Source: Nakamurella flava (lineage in GTDB: Bacteria > Actinomycetota > Actinomycetes > Mycobacteriales > Nakamurellaceae). Taken from it: a DNA stretch of 64,000 bases. Positions 50,802 to 62,887 of the stretch are shown one piece after another (the stretch's first letter is position 1; every line of letters begins with the position of its first letter). The position numbers and the translations under genes are program-made. Location: contig NZ_SZZH01000006.1 of the NCBI RefSeq assembly GCF_005298075.1, forward strand, positions 372,001 to 436,000, given 5' to 3'. The notes under the pieces are model-generated. The model ran no database searches and was not told where the DNA came from. It worked only from the letters and a program-made list of their open reading frames with translations.

Positions 50802-52468
50802 TGAGCCCCGCCCTCGCCGCCGCCCTGTCCATCGCCGTCCTGGTGCTGGCCCTGGCGATCGTGCACGTGCCGCTCGGCGACTACATCGCCCGCCTGCTGA
50901 CCTCCGCGCGGGACAACCGGGTGGAGACCGGCGTCTACCGCCTGCTGCGGGTCGACCCCCGGGCCGACCAGCGCTGGACCACCTACCTGCTGTCGGTGCT
51001 GGCGTTCAGCGTGGTCGGCATCGTGCTGCTGTGGATCCTGGTCAGCGTCCAGGGTCTGCTCCCGTACGCCAACGGCACCCCGAACATGCCGGCCGCCCAG
51101 GGGTTCAACACCGCGGTCAGCTTCGTCACCAACACCAACTGGCAGTCCTACGCCGGCGAGACCGCGCTCGGGTACACGGTGCAGGCCATCGGCCTGACCG
51201 TGCAGAACTTCCTGTCCGCCGCCGTCGGCATGGCCGTGATGGCCGCCCTGATCCGCGGTTTCGTCCGCCGAGCGACGGACCGGCTCGGCAACTTCTGGGT
51301 CGACCTCACCCGGCTGTCCCTGCGCCTGCTGCTGCCGCTGTCGTTCCTGGCCGCGATCGTGCTGGTGATCGGCGGGGTCATCCAGAACCTGCACGCACCC
51401 ACCGATGTCACCACCCTGGCCGCCGGGACCCAGACCCTGCCCGGAGGTCTCGTCGCCTCCCAGGAGGCGATCAAGGAGCTGGGCACCAACGGCGGCGGCT
51501 ACTTCAACGCCAACTCGGCCCATCCGTTCGAGAACCCCAGCGCCCTGACCAATCTGTTCGAGGTCTTCCTCATGCTGGTCATCCCGTTCTCGCTGCCCCG
51601 CACGTTCGGCACGATGGTCGGTAGCGCCAAGCAGGGCCTGGCCATCCTGTCCGTGATGGTCGTGCTGTGGGCCGGCGCGCTGGCCGCCGTCCTGGCGTCC
51701 GAGAACGCCCGCGGCGGGATCGCCACCCAGGCCGCCGGCGCCGCCCTGGAGGGCAAGGAGGTGCGGTTCGGCATCCCGCTGTCCGCACTGTTCGCGGTCA
51801 CCTCGACCGCGACGTCCACCGGGGCCGTCGACGCCACCCACTCCTCGTTCTCCGGGTTCGGCGGCGGCGTCCTGATGCTGAACATGCTGCTCGGCGAGAT
51901 CTCGCCCGGCGGAACCGGTTCCGGCATCTACGGCATCCTGATGCTGGCCGTGGTCACCGTGTTCATCGCCGGTCTGATGGTCGGTCGGACGCCCACCTAC
52001 CTGGGCAAGCGGATCGGCGGCGCCGAGATGAAGTGGGTGGCCGGCTATCTGCTCGTCACCCCGGCCGTCGTGCTGCTCGGTACCGGGGTCGCGCTGTCCG
52101 TCGACGCCGGACGCAGCGCCGTCCTCAACCGCGGACCGCACGCACTGTCCGAGATCGCCTACGCCTTCGCCTCGGCCGGCAACAACAACGGTTCGGCCTT
52201 CGCCGGACTGTCGGCCAACAGCGACTTCTACAACATCACCCTGGGTCTGGCCATGCTCATCGGCCGGCTGCTGCCGATCGCCCTGGTGCTCGGCCTGGCC
52301 GGCACCCTGGCCCGTCAACCCGTGCTGGCCGCCCAGACCAGCGGCACCCTGCCCACCCACCGTCCCCAGTTCGTGACCATGCTCGTCGGTGTGGTCGTCC
52401 TCGTCGCCGGCCTGACCTACCTGCCGGCACTGGCCCTGGGACCGATCGCCGAAGGACTGACCCGATGA
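50801..52468 (+). CDS. kdpA: Potassium-transporting ATPase, channel subunit A
   Basis: 555 residues with about ten membrane helices and four pore-loop repeats. Examples are [51 protein letters not shown] and [13 protein letters not shown], which carry the conserved glycines of the K+ selectivity filter. KdpA conducts K+ into the complex, coupled to ATP hydrolysis by KdpB. It overlaps kdpB by 4 bp (ATGA). Confidence 0.97.
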   Translation: MSPALAAALSIAVLVLALAIVHVPLGDYIARLLTSARDNRVETGVYRLLRVDPRADQRWTTYLLSVLAFSVVGIVLLWILVSVQGLLPYANGTPNMPAAQGFNTAVSFVTNTNWQSYAGETALGYTVQAIGLTVQNFLSAAVGMAVMAALIRGFVRRATDRLGNFWVDLTRLSLRLLLPLSFLAAIVLVIGGVIQNLHAPTDVTTLAAGTQTLPGGLVASQEAIKELGTNGGGYFNANSAHPFENPSALTNLFEVFLMLVIPFSLPRTFGTMVGSAKQGLAILSVMVVLWAGALAAVLASENARGGIATQAAGAALEGKEVRFGIPLSALFAVTSTATSTGAVDATHSSFSGFGGGVLMLNMLLGEISPGGTGSGIYGILMLAVVTVFIAGLMVGRTPTYLGKRIGGAEMKWVAGYLLVTPAVVLLGTGVALSVDAGRSAVLNRGPHALSEIAYAFASAGNNNGSAFAGLSANSDFYNITLGLAMLIGRLLPIALVLGLAGTLARQPVLAAQTSGTLPTHRPQFVTMLVGVVVLVAGLTYLPALALGPIAEGLTR

Positions 52469-54591
52469 GCGCCCCGGTGCTCCCTCGCCCCGACCAGACC
52501 ACCGAGAACCCCGGCAGCACCGGCGATGTCACCGCCAAGATCGGTGGAGGGGTGTTCCGCCCGGCCGCCCTGGTGGCCGCGCTGCCCACCGCGCTGCGCA
52601 ACCTCGACCCCCGCGTCATGGTCCGCAACCCGGTCATGTTCGTGGTGCTCGTCGGCGCCGCGCTGTGCACGGTGCTGTGTTTCACCGAGCCCAGCGGGTT
52701 CGTCATCGCGGTCACCGTCTGGCTGTGGTTGACCGTGCTGTTCGCCAACCTGGCCGACGCCGTGGCCGAGGGCCGCGGCAAGGCCCAGGCCGCCACCCTG
52801 CGCGCCGCCCGGGACACCGGCGTCGCCCGCAGGCTCGACCCGTCGGCCGGGACCGCGGCGTCCACCGCGGTGGTCACCGAGATCGCCGCCGCCGACCTGC
52901 AGGTCGGTGATCTGGTGGTGTGCGAGGCCGGTGATGTCATCCCCGGCGACGGCGATGTCGTCGAGGGGGTGGCCAGCGTCGACGAGTCGGCCATCACCGG
53001 CGAGTCCGCCCCGGTCATCCGGGAGTCCGGTGGCGACCGGTCGTCGGTCACCGGTGGCACCCGGGTGCTGTCGGACCGGATCGTCGTGCAGATCACGACC
53101 AAGCCGGGCGAGAGTTTCGTCGATCGGATGATCGCGCTCGTCGAGGGGTCGAGCCGCCAGAAGACGCCGAACGAGATCGCCCTGAGCATCCTGCTGGCCG
53201 CGCTGACCATCGTGTTCCTGCTGGTCACGGTGGTGCTGTCGCCGATGGCCGACTTCGCCGGCGCGCCGCAGTCGATCGTCGTGCTGGTCGCCCTGCTGGT
53301 CTGCCTGATCCCGACGACGATCGGCGCACTGGTCGCCGCCATCGGCGTCGCCGGGATGGACCGGCTGGTGCAGCACAACGTGCTGGCCATGAGCGGCCGC
53401 GCGGTCGAGGCCGCCGGTGACGTGTCCACCCTGCTGCTGGACAAGACCGGCACCATCACGTTCGGCAATCGCCGGGCCAGCCGGCTGATCCCCGCCCCGG
53501 GGGTCTCCGAGACCGACCTGGCCACCGCCGCGCTCGTTGCCAGCGGCGCCGACGAGACCCCGGAGGGCCGTTCGCTGGTCGAGCTCTGTGTCAGCGAGTT
53601 CGGCCTGACCGAGCGGGCTGTCGATCCGGAACGGGTCGTCGAGTTCAGCGCGGTCACCCGGATGAGCGGCGTCGACGGCCCGGACGGCCAGATTCGCAAG
53701 GGCGCCGTGTCCGCGGTCGCCCGCTGGGTCACCGACCAGGGCGCCACCGTCCCGGCCGAGTCCCTGGCCACCGCCGACGAGATCTCGTCCACCGGTGGGA
53801 CCCCGCTGCTGGTCGCCGAGACCCGGAGCGGGGCAACGGGTCCGGCGGCCCGGGTGCTGGGCGTCGTGCACCTCAAGGACGTCGTCAAGCCGGGCATCGC
53901 CGAGCGGTTCGCGCAACTGCGGGCCATGGGCATCCGCACCGTCATGATCACCGGCGACACCACCCTCACCGCACGGTCCATCGCCGCCGAGGCCGGGGTC
54001 GACGACTTCCTGGCCGAGGCCACCCCGGAGGACAAACTCGCCTACATCCGCAAGGAGCAGGAGGGCGGCCGTATCGTCGCCATGTCCGGCGACGGCACCA
54101 ACGACGCCCCCGCGCTGGCCCAGGCCGACGTCGGGGTGGCCATGAACACCGGCACGGCCGCGGCCAAGGAGGCCGGCAACATGGTCGACCTCGACTCCAG
54201 CCCCACCAAGCTGCTGGACATCGTGGAGATCGGCAAGCAGTTGCTCATCACCCGCGGCGCGCTCACCACGTTCTCGCTGGCCAACGACGTGGCCAAGTAC
54301 TTCGCGATCCTGCCGGCCATGTTCGTCGGCGCCTACCCGGGCCTCGCGGCGCTGAACATCATGCACCTGTCGTCGCCGACCTCGGCGATCCTGTCGGCCG
54401 TCGTCTTCAACGCGCTGGTGATCATCGCGCTCATCCCGCTGGCCATCCGCGGCGTCCGTTACCGGCCGTCGTCGGCGTCCCGGCTGCTGACCCGCAACCT
54501 GCTGATCTACGGCCTCGGCGGCCTGATCGTCCCCTTCATCGGCATCAAGCTCCTCGACATGGGGCTGTCCCTCATCCCCGGAATCGCGTGA
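52465..54591 (+). CDS. kdpB: Potassium-transporting P-type ATPase, subunit B
   Basis: 708 residues. The phosphorylation motif DKTGTIT has Asp at about 326; [10 protein letters not shown] is the actuator motif and [17 protein letters not shown] the hinge motif. Membrane helices flank these and six lie in total. It hydrolyses ATP to drive high-affinity K+ uptake under K+ limitation. The start ATG 52465 is set by the ATGA overlap with kdpA; the much longer frame upstream is out-of-frame reading of kdpA. It overlaps kdpC by 4 bp. Confidence 0.97.
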   Translation: MSAPVLPRPDQTTENPGSTGDVTAKIGGGVFRPAALVAALPTALRNLDPRVMVRNPVMFVVLVGAALCTVLCFTEPSGFVIAVTVWLWLTVLFANLADAVAEGRGKAQAATLRAARDTGVARRLDPSAGTAASTAVVTEIAAADLQVGDLVVCEAGDVIPGDGDVVEGVASVDESAITGESAPVIRESGGDRSSVTGGTRVLSDRIVVQITTKPGESFVDRMIALVEGSSRQKTPNEIALSILLAALTIVFLLVTVVLSPMADFAGAPQSIVVLVALLVCLIPTTIGALVAAIGVAGMDRLVQHNVLAMSGRAVEAAGDVSTLLLDKTGTITFGNRRASRLIPAPGVSETDLATAALVASGADETPEGRSLVELCVSEFGLTERAVDPERVVEFSAVTRMSGVDGPDGQIRKGAVSAVARWVTDQGATVPAESLATADEISSTGGTPLLVAETRSGATGPAARVLGVVHLKDVVKPGIAERFAQLRAMGIRTVMITGDTTLTARSIAAEAGVDDFLAEATPEDKLAYIRKEQEGGRIVAMSGDGTNDAPALAQADVGVAMNTGTAAAKEAGNMVDLDSSPTKLLDIVEIGKQLLITRGALTTFSLANDVAKYFAILPAMFVGAYPGLAALNIMHLSSPTSAILSAVVFNALVIIALIPLAIRGVRYRPSSASRLLTRNLLIYGLGGLIVPFIGIKLLDMGLSLIPGIA

Positions 54592-55280
54592 TCACCATGA
54601 GCACCCCCCACGGCCGCGAGTCGGCCTCCGACACCCTCTCCGCCGCTCGCGTCCTGTCCGACCGGGCCGACACCCGACCGACGGCGACGGCGCTGCTGTC
54701 CATCGGCGGGCGGCAGCTGCTGGTCGCCGTTCGCGCGCTGCTGGTCTTCACCGTGCTGCTCGGCGTCGGCTACCCGCTGGTGGTATTCGGCATCGGCCAG
54801 CTCATCGCCCCCGACCGGGCCAACGGGTCCCTGGTCACCGACGCCGCCGGGCAGACCGTCGGCTCCTCCCTGATCGGCCAGCAGTTCGCCGGCGACCAGT
54901 GGTTCCTCGGCCGGCCGTCCGCCGCCGGCGACGGGTACGACGCGATGTCCTCCGGCGGCTCCAACCTGTCGGCGGACAGCGCCGACCTGCAGGCCACCAT
55001 CGAGCAGCGGCGGGCCGAGATCGCCGCGGCCGACGGGGTCGACCCGGCCGCGGTGCCGGCCGACGCGGTCACCGCTTCGGGATCCGGCCTGGACCCCGAC
55101 ATCAGCCCCGCCTACGCGCTCGAACAGGTCGACCGAGTCGCCGCCGCGCGCAACCTGCCCGCCGATCAGGTCCGCGATCTGGTGGAATCGCAGACCGAGG
55201 GTCGTGCCCTCGGCTTCGTGGGGGAGGAACGGGTGAACGTGCTGGAGCTCAACCTCGCGCTGACCCGGCTCGGCTCCTGA
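54588..55280 (+). CDS. kdpC: Potassium-transporting ATPase, subunit C
   Basis: 230 residues from GTG 54588 (GTGA overlap with kdpB; ATG 54597 is an alternative). One membrane helix is near residues 45-65 ([22 protein letters not shown]). The conserved soluble part has [45 protein letters not shown] and [10 protein letters not shown]. KdpC assists ATP/K+ coupling of the KdpFABC complex. Confidence 0.95.
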   Translation: MITMSTPHGRESASDTLSAARVLSDRADTRPTATALLSIGGRQLLVAVRALLVFTVLLGVGYPLVVFGIGQLIAPDRANGSLVTDAAGQTVGSSLIGQQFAGDQWFLGRPSAAGDGYDAMSSGGSNLSADSADLQATIEQRRAEIAAADGVDPAAVPADAVTASGSGLDPDISPAYALEQVDRVAAARNLPADQVRDLVESQTEGRALGFVGEERVNVLELNLALTRLGS

Positions 55281-55284
55281 CTCC

Positions 55285-57864
55285 GTGACCAACGACCCAG
55301 CGCACTCGACCCCGGCCGTCGGTTCCGGCCGGGGTCGGTTGCGGGTGTACCTGGGCGCCGCCCCGGGGGTCGGCAAGACCGTGGCCATGCTGTCCGAGGG
55401 GCGGCGGCGGGCCGAACGGGGCACGGACGTCGTTGTCGCTGTCATGGAGGACCACGGCCGGGACTTCACCGCCCAGGCGGTCGGCGAGCTGCCCGTCCTG
55501 CCCCGCCGCCGGGTCGAGCACCGCGGCGTGGTGGTCACCGAGATGGACACCGCCGCCGTGCTGGCCCGCCGTCCCGCGGTCGCGCTGGTCGACGAGCTCG
55601 CCCACACCAACGCGGTCGGGTCCACGAACCCCAAGCGTTGGCAGGACGTGCAGGAACTGCTTGCCGCCGGGATCGACGTCATCACCACCGTCAATGTGCA
55701 ACACCTCGAGTCGCTCAACGACGTGGTCGCCGCGATCACCGGGGTGCGGCAGCAGGAGACGGTGCCGGATGCGGTGGTGCGGGCGGCCGAGCAGATCGAA
55801 CTGGTCGACATGACCCCGCAGGCGCTGCGCCGCCGCATGGCCCACGGTCACGTCTACCCGGCCGAACGCATCGACACCGCGCTGGGCAACTTCTTCCGGG
55901 AGGGCAACCTGACCGCGCTGCGGGAGCTCGCCCTGCTCTGGGTGGCCGACCGCGTCGAGGAGGGGTTGGAGCGCTACCGCACCGATCACGGCATCACCGG
56001 GTCGTGGCCGGCCCGCGAACGCATCGTCGTCTGCATGTCCGGCGCCCCCGAGGACGCCGCGCTGCTTCGCCGCGGGGCGCGCGTCGCCGGCCGGGTGTCC
56101 GGACGTTCACTGGTGGCCGTGCACGTCGTCCGCTCCGACGGCACCGCCACGGGGGCCGGCAGCGCGACACTGGAAAAGCTCCGGCTGATCACCGAGAGCC
56201 TCGGCGGCACGATGCATCTCGTCGTCGGTGACGACGTCGCCGCCACCGTGCTCGACTTCGCCCGGGCGGTGAACGGCAGCCGGATCGTCGTCGGGTCGTC
56301 CCGGCACGGCCGGTTCACCCGGCTAGTGCGGCCCAGCGTCGCGCAGGCCATCGTCGACGGATCCGGCGACATCGACGTGCTGGTGGTGACCTCCCGCTCG
56401 GCGGGGTCGCGGCCGGCCACCGTACTGCGCACCGCCCGGCGCGGCCCGCAGCGCTGGACCTCCTGGCTGGCCGCCGTGCTCATCCCCGTGCTGCTGGCCC
56501 TGGCGCTGCTGCCGCTGCGGGGTGCGCTCAACCTGACCACCGTGCTGCTGGTCTTTCAGCTCGGTGTGCTCGGCAATGCGCTGATCGGCGGTGTGCTGCC
56601 AGCCGCGGCAGCCGCGGTCACCGCCGGGGTGCTGGCCAACCTGCTCTTCGTCCCACCGCTGGGTTCGCTGACCATCGCCCAGCCCGAGAACGCTTTCGCG
56701 ATCGTCGTCTTCGTCATCGTCGGGGTGACGGTGGCGTCGGTGGTGGACCGCAGCGCCCAACGGGCGGTGGAGGCGGCCCGCGGCCGGGCCGAGGCGCAGA
56801 TGATCGCCGCGGCGGCCACCGGCATCGCCGAGGACGCCGACCCGGTCCACGCGGTGCTGGAGCAGGTCCGGGTGGCGTTCGGGATGCGGCGGGCCCGACT
56901 GCTCCACGGTGCCGACGACACCGTCGCCGCCGAGGGGGAGGTCATGGCCGAGGTCGGCGCCGGGGACCCGGATGCGACCGACGACGTCACCATCCCGGTC
57001 GGTCGGGACGGGCTGGAGCTGGGCCTGCTCGGCCGCACCCTGCCCGGCAGCGACCGCCGGCTGGCCGAGGTGTTCGCCGCCCAGGCCGGTCTGGCCGCCG
57101 AGCGGCAACGACTGGCCGCCGAGGCCCAGGCGACCGCAAAACTCCGGGCCGCCGACCGGGTCCGCACCGCGGTGCTGGCCGCGGTCTCCCACGACCTGCG
57201 CACTCCGTTGGCCACGGTGAAGGCGTCGGTGTCCAGCCTGCGCGATCCCAGCATCGACTTCGACCCGGCCGACCGGTCCGAACTGCTGGCCGCCGCCGAT
57301 GAGGCCGCCGACCAGCTGGACCGGCTGCTGGCCAACCTGCTCGACCTGTCCCGCCTGCAGACCGGCGTGCTGGTGCCGGTACTGCGGCCCCGCTCGGTCG
57401 ACGAGGTGGTGCACCCGGCGCTCCTGGGCCTGCCGCCGGGGACCATCGAGGACCGCATCCCCGACGACCTGCCGCTGGTCTCCACCGACGCCGGCCTGCT
57501 GGAACGGGTCATCGCCAACCTGGTCGGCAACGCGGTCCGGCACCGCGGGGACCGACCGGTCCGGCTGCTGGCCGGGGTGGTCCCGGGGAACGGACCGGGG
57601 ACCCTGCAGATCCGTATCGTCGATCACGGGCCCGGCGTCCCGATGGACCGTCGGGAGACAATGTTCGCCCCGTTCCAGCGGCTGGGGGATGCGCCCGACG
57701 GCGCCGGCCTCGGCCTCGGTCTGGCGGTCGCCCGGGGGCTGGCCGAGGCGGTCGGCGCGACCATCGAGGTCGACGACACCCCCGGCGGCGGGCTGACCAT
57801 GGTGGTGACGGTGCCGCTGTGGGACCCGGATCGCACTGATCGTGCGGCGGAGGTGACGGGATGA
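55285..57864 (+). CDS. kdpD: Osmosensitive K+ sensor histidine kinase KdpD
   Basis: 859 residues. The N-terminal KdpD domain has the Walker A motif GAAPGVGKT and EDHGR, and a universal-stress-like domain (about 235-360) follows. A four-helix DUF4118 region (about 395-490), a GAF-like segment, HisKA with phospho-His636 (VSHDLRTPLATVKAS) and an ATPase domain (NLVGNAVRH, DHGPGVP, GLGLGLAVARGLAE) complete the protein. It phosphorylates KdpE at low K+ or turgor. It starts 4 bp after kdpC and overlaps kdpE by 4 bp. Confidence 0.96.
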   Translation: MTNDPAHSTPAVGSGRGRLRVYLGAAPGVGKTVAMLSEGRRRAERGTDVVVAVMEDHGRDFTAQAVGELPVLPRRRVEHRGVVVTEMDTAAVLARRPAVALVDELAHTNAVGSTNPKRWQDVQELLAAGIDVITTVNVQHLESLNDVVAAITGVRQQETVPDAVVRAAEQIELVDMTPQALRRRMAHGHVYPAERIDTALGNFFREGNLTALRELALLWVADRVEEGLERYRTDHGITGSWPARERIVVCMSGAPEDAALLRRGARVAGRVSGRSLVAVHVVRSDGTATGAGSATLEKLRLITESLGGTMHLVVGDDVAATVLDFARAVNGSRIVVGSSRHGRFTRLVRPSVAQAIVDGSGDIDVLVVTSRSAGSRPATVLRTARRGPQRWTSWLAAVLIPVLLALALLPLRGALNLTTVLLVFQLGVLGNALIGGVLPAAAAAVTAGVLANLLFVPPLGSLTIAQPENAFAIVVFVIVGVTVASVVDRSAQRAVEAARGRAEAQMIAAAATGIAEDADPVHAVLEQVRVAFGMRRARLLHGADDTVAAEGEVMAEVGAGDPDATDDVTIPVGRDGLELGLLGRTLPGSDRRLAEVFAAQAGLAAERQRLAAEAQATAKLRAADRVRTAVLAAVSHDLRTPLATVKASVSSLRDPSIDFDPADRSELLAAADEAADQLDRLLANLLDLSRLQTGVLVPVLRPRSVDEVVHPALLGLPPGTIEDRIPDDLPLVSTDAGLLERVIANLVGNAVRHRGDRPVRLLAGVVPGNGPGTLQIRIVDHGPGVPMDRRETMFAPFQRLGDAPDGAGLGLGLAVARGLAEAVGATIEVDDTPGGGLTMVVTVPLWDPDRTDRAAEVTG

Positions 57865-58550
57865 CCAAGGTCCTGGTGGTCGACGACGATCCGGCGCTGG
57901 CCCGCGCGCTCGGCATCAACCTGCGCGCCCACGGCTACGACGTGCTGGTGGTCGGGACCGGCCGGGCCGCGCTGACCGAGGCGGGCCGGGCCCACCCCGA
58001 CGTCATCGTGCTGGATCTCGGGCTGCCCGACCTCGACGGTTTGGAGGTGCTGGCCGGGGTGCGCGGCTGGTCCCCGGTGCCGGTGATCGTGCTGTCCGCC
58101 CGGTCGACCTCGGCCGAGAAGGTGGCCGCGCTGGACGCCGGCGCCGACGATTACGTGACCAAGCCGTTCGGCATGGACGAGCTGCTGGCGCGTATCCGGG
58201 CCGCCGCCCGCCGGGCCCAGGTGGCCACGGGGCCGGTCGCGACTAGCGACGTGGTGACCACCCCCGACTTCACCGTCGAGCTGACCGCCCACCGGGTGAC
58301 CCGCGGCGGCCAGCCGGTCCGGCTGACCCCGACCGAGTGGTCGCTGTTGGAGATGCTGGTCCGCCACCCTGGGCAGCTGGTCGGCCGCGAGACCCTGCTG
58401 ACCGAGGTGTGGGGGCCGGCGTACAAGGACGAGACCCACTACCTGCGAGTCTATTTCGCCCAGTTGCGCCGCAAGCTGGAGCCGGACCCGGCGCACCCGC
58501 GGTACCTGATCACCGAGGCGGGAGTGGGCTATCGGTTCGAACCGGCGTGA
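57861..58550 (+). CDS. kdpE: KdpE response regulator
   Basis: 229 residues of the OmpR/PhoB type: receiver domain (about 1-115) with VVDDD, phospho-acceptor Asp52 in VIVLDLGLPDLDG and TKPF; and a winged-helix DNA-binding domain (about 130-226: LTPTEWSLLEMLVRHPGQLVGRETLL, YLRVYFAQLRRKLE). It is the activator of the kdp promoter; the direct repeats at 50602-50642 are its probable target. Confidence 0.96.
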   Translation: MTKVLVVDDDPALARALGINLRAHGYDVLVVGTGRAALTEAGRAHPDVIVLDLGLPDLDGLEVLAGVRGWSPVPVIVLSARSTSAEKVAALDAGADDYVTKPFGMDELLARIRAAARRAQVATGPVATSDVVTTPDFTVELTAHRVTRGGQPVRLTPTEWSLLEMLVRHPGQLVGRETLLTEVWGPAYKDETHYLRVYFAQLRRKLEPDPAHPRYLITEAGVGYRFEPA

Positions 58551-58605
58551 CGAGTGAGCCGACAGCAGTGAAACGGCGTTGAGTCCATGCCGAGACGCTC
58601 AGTAC

Positions 58606-59592
58606 CTACTCGATGGTCGAAGTGCGAAGGCGTTCCGCGCGAGAACGCAAGACACCGTCCATCCGGTCGTACATCGCGACCAAAGTGCGTGCCGCCCACA
58701 CGATGAGTCGCTCACGTTCGTCGGAGTCTTCGAGGTCCGAGACCGGCTGGTAGCTCGCGATGCGGCACGCCTTCCTGTCGTCGAGCCGTTCCCAGCTCAG
58801 CTGACCCAGGGTCTCTTCCCAATCGGCCGCCTCCGAATGGATCTCATCAAAGAGCCGCTTGTTCAGATCCGCCGATCCGCTGTCGATATAGGCCTCGACG
58901 CGCAAGGTTGACCGCTGACCAAAAGCAAAGCCCCACCGCCCCCACCGTCCTCCCGCGAAGTTGATCCAGTTCTGCCTTCCGATGTGTGGCATCCGGATAG
59001 CGGGTCGAGACTCGCCAACTGCAGACAAGACGTCGCGGAAGAAGCGTTGGCGTTCGTCGTTGGCGCCGTCGGCTTGACCGGCAAGCGCGGCGCCAGATTG
59101 TTTGACGCCTTTTTGCCACCAGTTCGGACGTGCCACCACCTCGAAGATCGGCGCTCTCGGACCGCTCTCCCCGATTTGGACGACTCCGACCTCAACCCCA
59201 AAAAAGTCGACGCCACTGTCGGTCCGCTCATTCAACCAATCGAAGGCACGGCGATGGTCGTCCCGGAAGCGAGGCGCGACCCATACCACTGCGGTCGCCT
59301 CGAGCCCAGAGGCATAGACCAACAGTTGACCCAGGTGGCCGTGATCGGTTCTCTCCAGCTGATTTTCGACGATGACGATGCGCCCGTCGTCAGCCTCGGC
59401 TTGTATGTCCAGGCGAAAGTCACCCACGATGACCTCGGTGCCGATGAGGGTCAGGGTCATACCGAGTTCGTCGGCTAGGACATCCAGGTTCTCGGCGAGC
59501 CAGGGTGTGAAGTCGCCCGCCTCCGAGATCCATACGTCACGCGCGTTGGCCACGCGACTCAGTCGCCCCAAGCCCTTGCTGTCCAGTTCCAT
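58606..59592 (-). CDS. DUF4268 / PD-(D/E)XK nuclease-like protein
   Basis: 328 residues. The N-terminal ~130 residues show a restriction-endonuclease-like core: Asp58 (GDFRLD), then IVIVENQLE with Glu76 and Gln78 in place of E-x-K, and QLLVY, a RecB-like QxxxY. The C-terminal half (about 175-315: RQNWINFAGGRWGRWGFAFGQRS, AYIDSGSADLNKRLFDEIHSEA, LSWERLDDRKACRI) is the DUF4268 domain. The gene is clearly less GC-rich than its surroundings, suggesting horizontal transfer. It may be a stand-alone defence or repair nuclease; no partner gene is adjacent. Confidence 0.7.
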   Translation of the reverse strand: MELDSKGLGRLSRVANARDVWISEAGDFTPWLAENLDVLADELGMTLTLIGTEVIVGDFRLDIQAEADDGRIVIVENQLERTDHGHLGQLLVYASGLEATAVVWVAPRFRDDHRRAFDWLNERTDSGVDFFGVEVGVVQIGESGPRAPIFEVVARPNWWQKGVKQSGAALAGQADGANDERQRFFRDVLSAVGESRPAIRMPHIGRQNWINFAGGRWGRWGFAFGQRSTLRVEAYIDSGSADLNKRLFDEIHSEAADWEETLGQLSWERLDDRKACRIASYQPVSDLEDSDERERLIVWAARTLVAMYDRMDGVLRSRAERLRTSTIE

Positions 59593-59793
59593 ACCTGTGA
59601 CTTACCAGTTCACCTTGGTGCGGCAGATGTACCCGCGCCGGTTCCAGGAGCACTCTTCTTCGAGCTCTCGAACGTTGGATCGTTGCCGGCGTGAGCCCGA
59701 AGATGCCGGCGCAGACGACGCCGGGTGGCGCACCGGCCGCGCCACGTCCGGCCCGCGGTCGATGACGGAGGTCACTCGGCTTGGTGACGACAG

Positions 59794-59813
59794 AACTTGC
59801 ATACTCTGCAATG

Positions 59814-59831
<18 letters not shown>
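59794..59831. promoter_or_regulatory. Perfect 17-bp-arm palindrome: TetR operator
   Basis: AACTTGCATACTCTGCA (59794-59810) and its exact complement (59815-59831) are separated by ATGA. The left arm contains TACTCT (59802-59807), a -10 box 6 nt before the ATG at 59814. The regulator bound here would block its own leaderless promoter. Confidence 0.8.
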
Positions 59832-62146
<2,315 letters not shown>

Positions 62147-62166
62147 CGGCGCTGGAGCAGGGCCGA

Positions 62167-62208
62167 CGACGAGCCCGGCGGAGCCCTAGGGGTTCACCGG
62201 GCTCGTCG
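62167..62208. terminator. Bidirectional hairpin terminator
   Basis: Perfect 12-bp arms CGACGAGCCCGG (62167-62178) and CCGGGCTCGTCG (62197-62208) with an 18-nt loop, after the MFS gene and reaching into the 3' end of the convergent membrane protein gene. Confidence 0.65.
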
Positions 62209-62734
62209 CGACCGACTCCCGCCGATACCGCAGCAGCACCACGGCCAGGCGCGCGACGGACTCGGCCAGCAGGAAGGCGAGGAGTCCGACGACCAGGAAC
62301 GGGAACACGCCCTGACGCGGCAGCAGATCCTGCTCGGCGACGAGCTTGACGATCAGCAACAGCAGCAGGGCGAGCACCGACTCGATGCTGAACCGCAGAA
62401 CCACACCGTGGAGCGGGGGAACGGCCCGGACGAAGGTCGACCGGGCGCGGTAGACGCCGAATGCCGCTCCGACGACGGCACCGATGGCGGCCCACAGCAT
62501 CGACGGCAGCCCGGCGTCGACGTGGCTGAGGAACACCGATCCGACGACGACCAGGGCGAAGACCGGCTCGACGACCTGCAGCAGCAGCGTCCGGAACCGC
62601 TCACCCCTGCGCAGGTGCAGTCCGGGATGCGCGGCGGCGATCTCCCGCCCCCGGCGGATCTCCCGGACCATCACGACGAGGACCAACAGGACCACCAACG
62701 ACGACACCGACACCGCAAGCTCCCCGATACTCAT
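62186..62734 (-). CDS. Integral membrane protein, unknown
   Basis: 182 residues. The first helix is VSSLVVLLVLVVMV, followed by a basic loop (REIRRGREIAAAHPGLHLRRGERFR). Four more helices include VEPVFALVVVGSVFL, MLWAAIGAVVGAAFGVYRA and a late LAFLLAESVARLAVVLLRY. No motif of known function. Confidence 0.65.
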   Translation of the reverse strand: MSIGELAVSVSSLVVLLVLVVMVREIRRGREIAAAHPGLHLRRGERFRTLLLQVVEPVFALVVVGSVFLSHVDAGLPSMLWAAIGAVVGAAFGVYRARSTFVRAVPPLHGVVLRFSIESVLALLLLLIVKLVAEQDLLPRQGVFPFLVVGLLAFLLAESVARLAVVLLRYRRESVATSPVNP

Positions 62735-62887
62735 GACGCATCAGTCGTTCCTCCTCACCGTGGGGGCGGCGGTGGCGGAGCCGGACGCATCGCGCCCATG
62801 TTCACCCGAAGAGGCCTCGGTCGTCGATCGCAGGGATGGGCCGCCCAGCACGCGCGGTCGGACGGTGCTGCGCGATGGGACCGCCGA

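Noticed and set aside
50762-52360. Long minus-strand frame opposite kdpA
   Set aside because: Gly/Gln/Arg-rich antisense reading produced by high GC at the third codon position; kdpA is unmistakable on the plus strand.
59602-59811. Minus-strand 69-codon frame beginning M-Q-S-M-Q-V
   Set aside because: Its start mirrors the TetR gene start only because both lie in the perfect palindrome; it begins with TTG and has no protein likeness.
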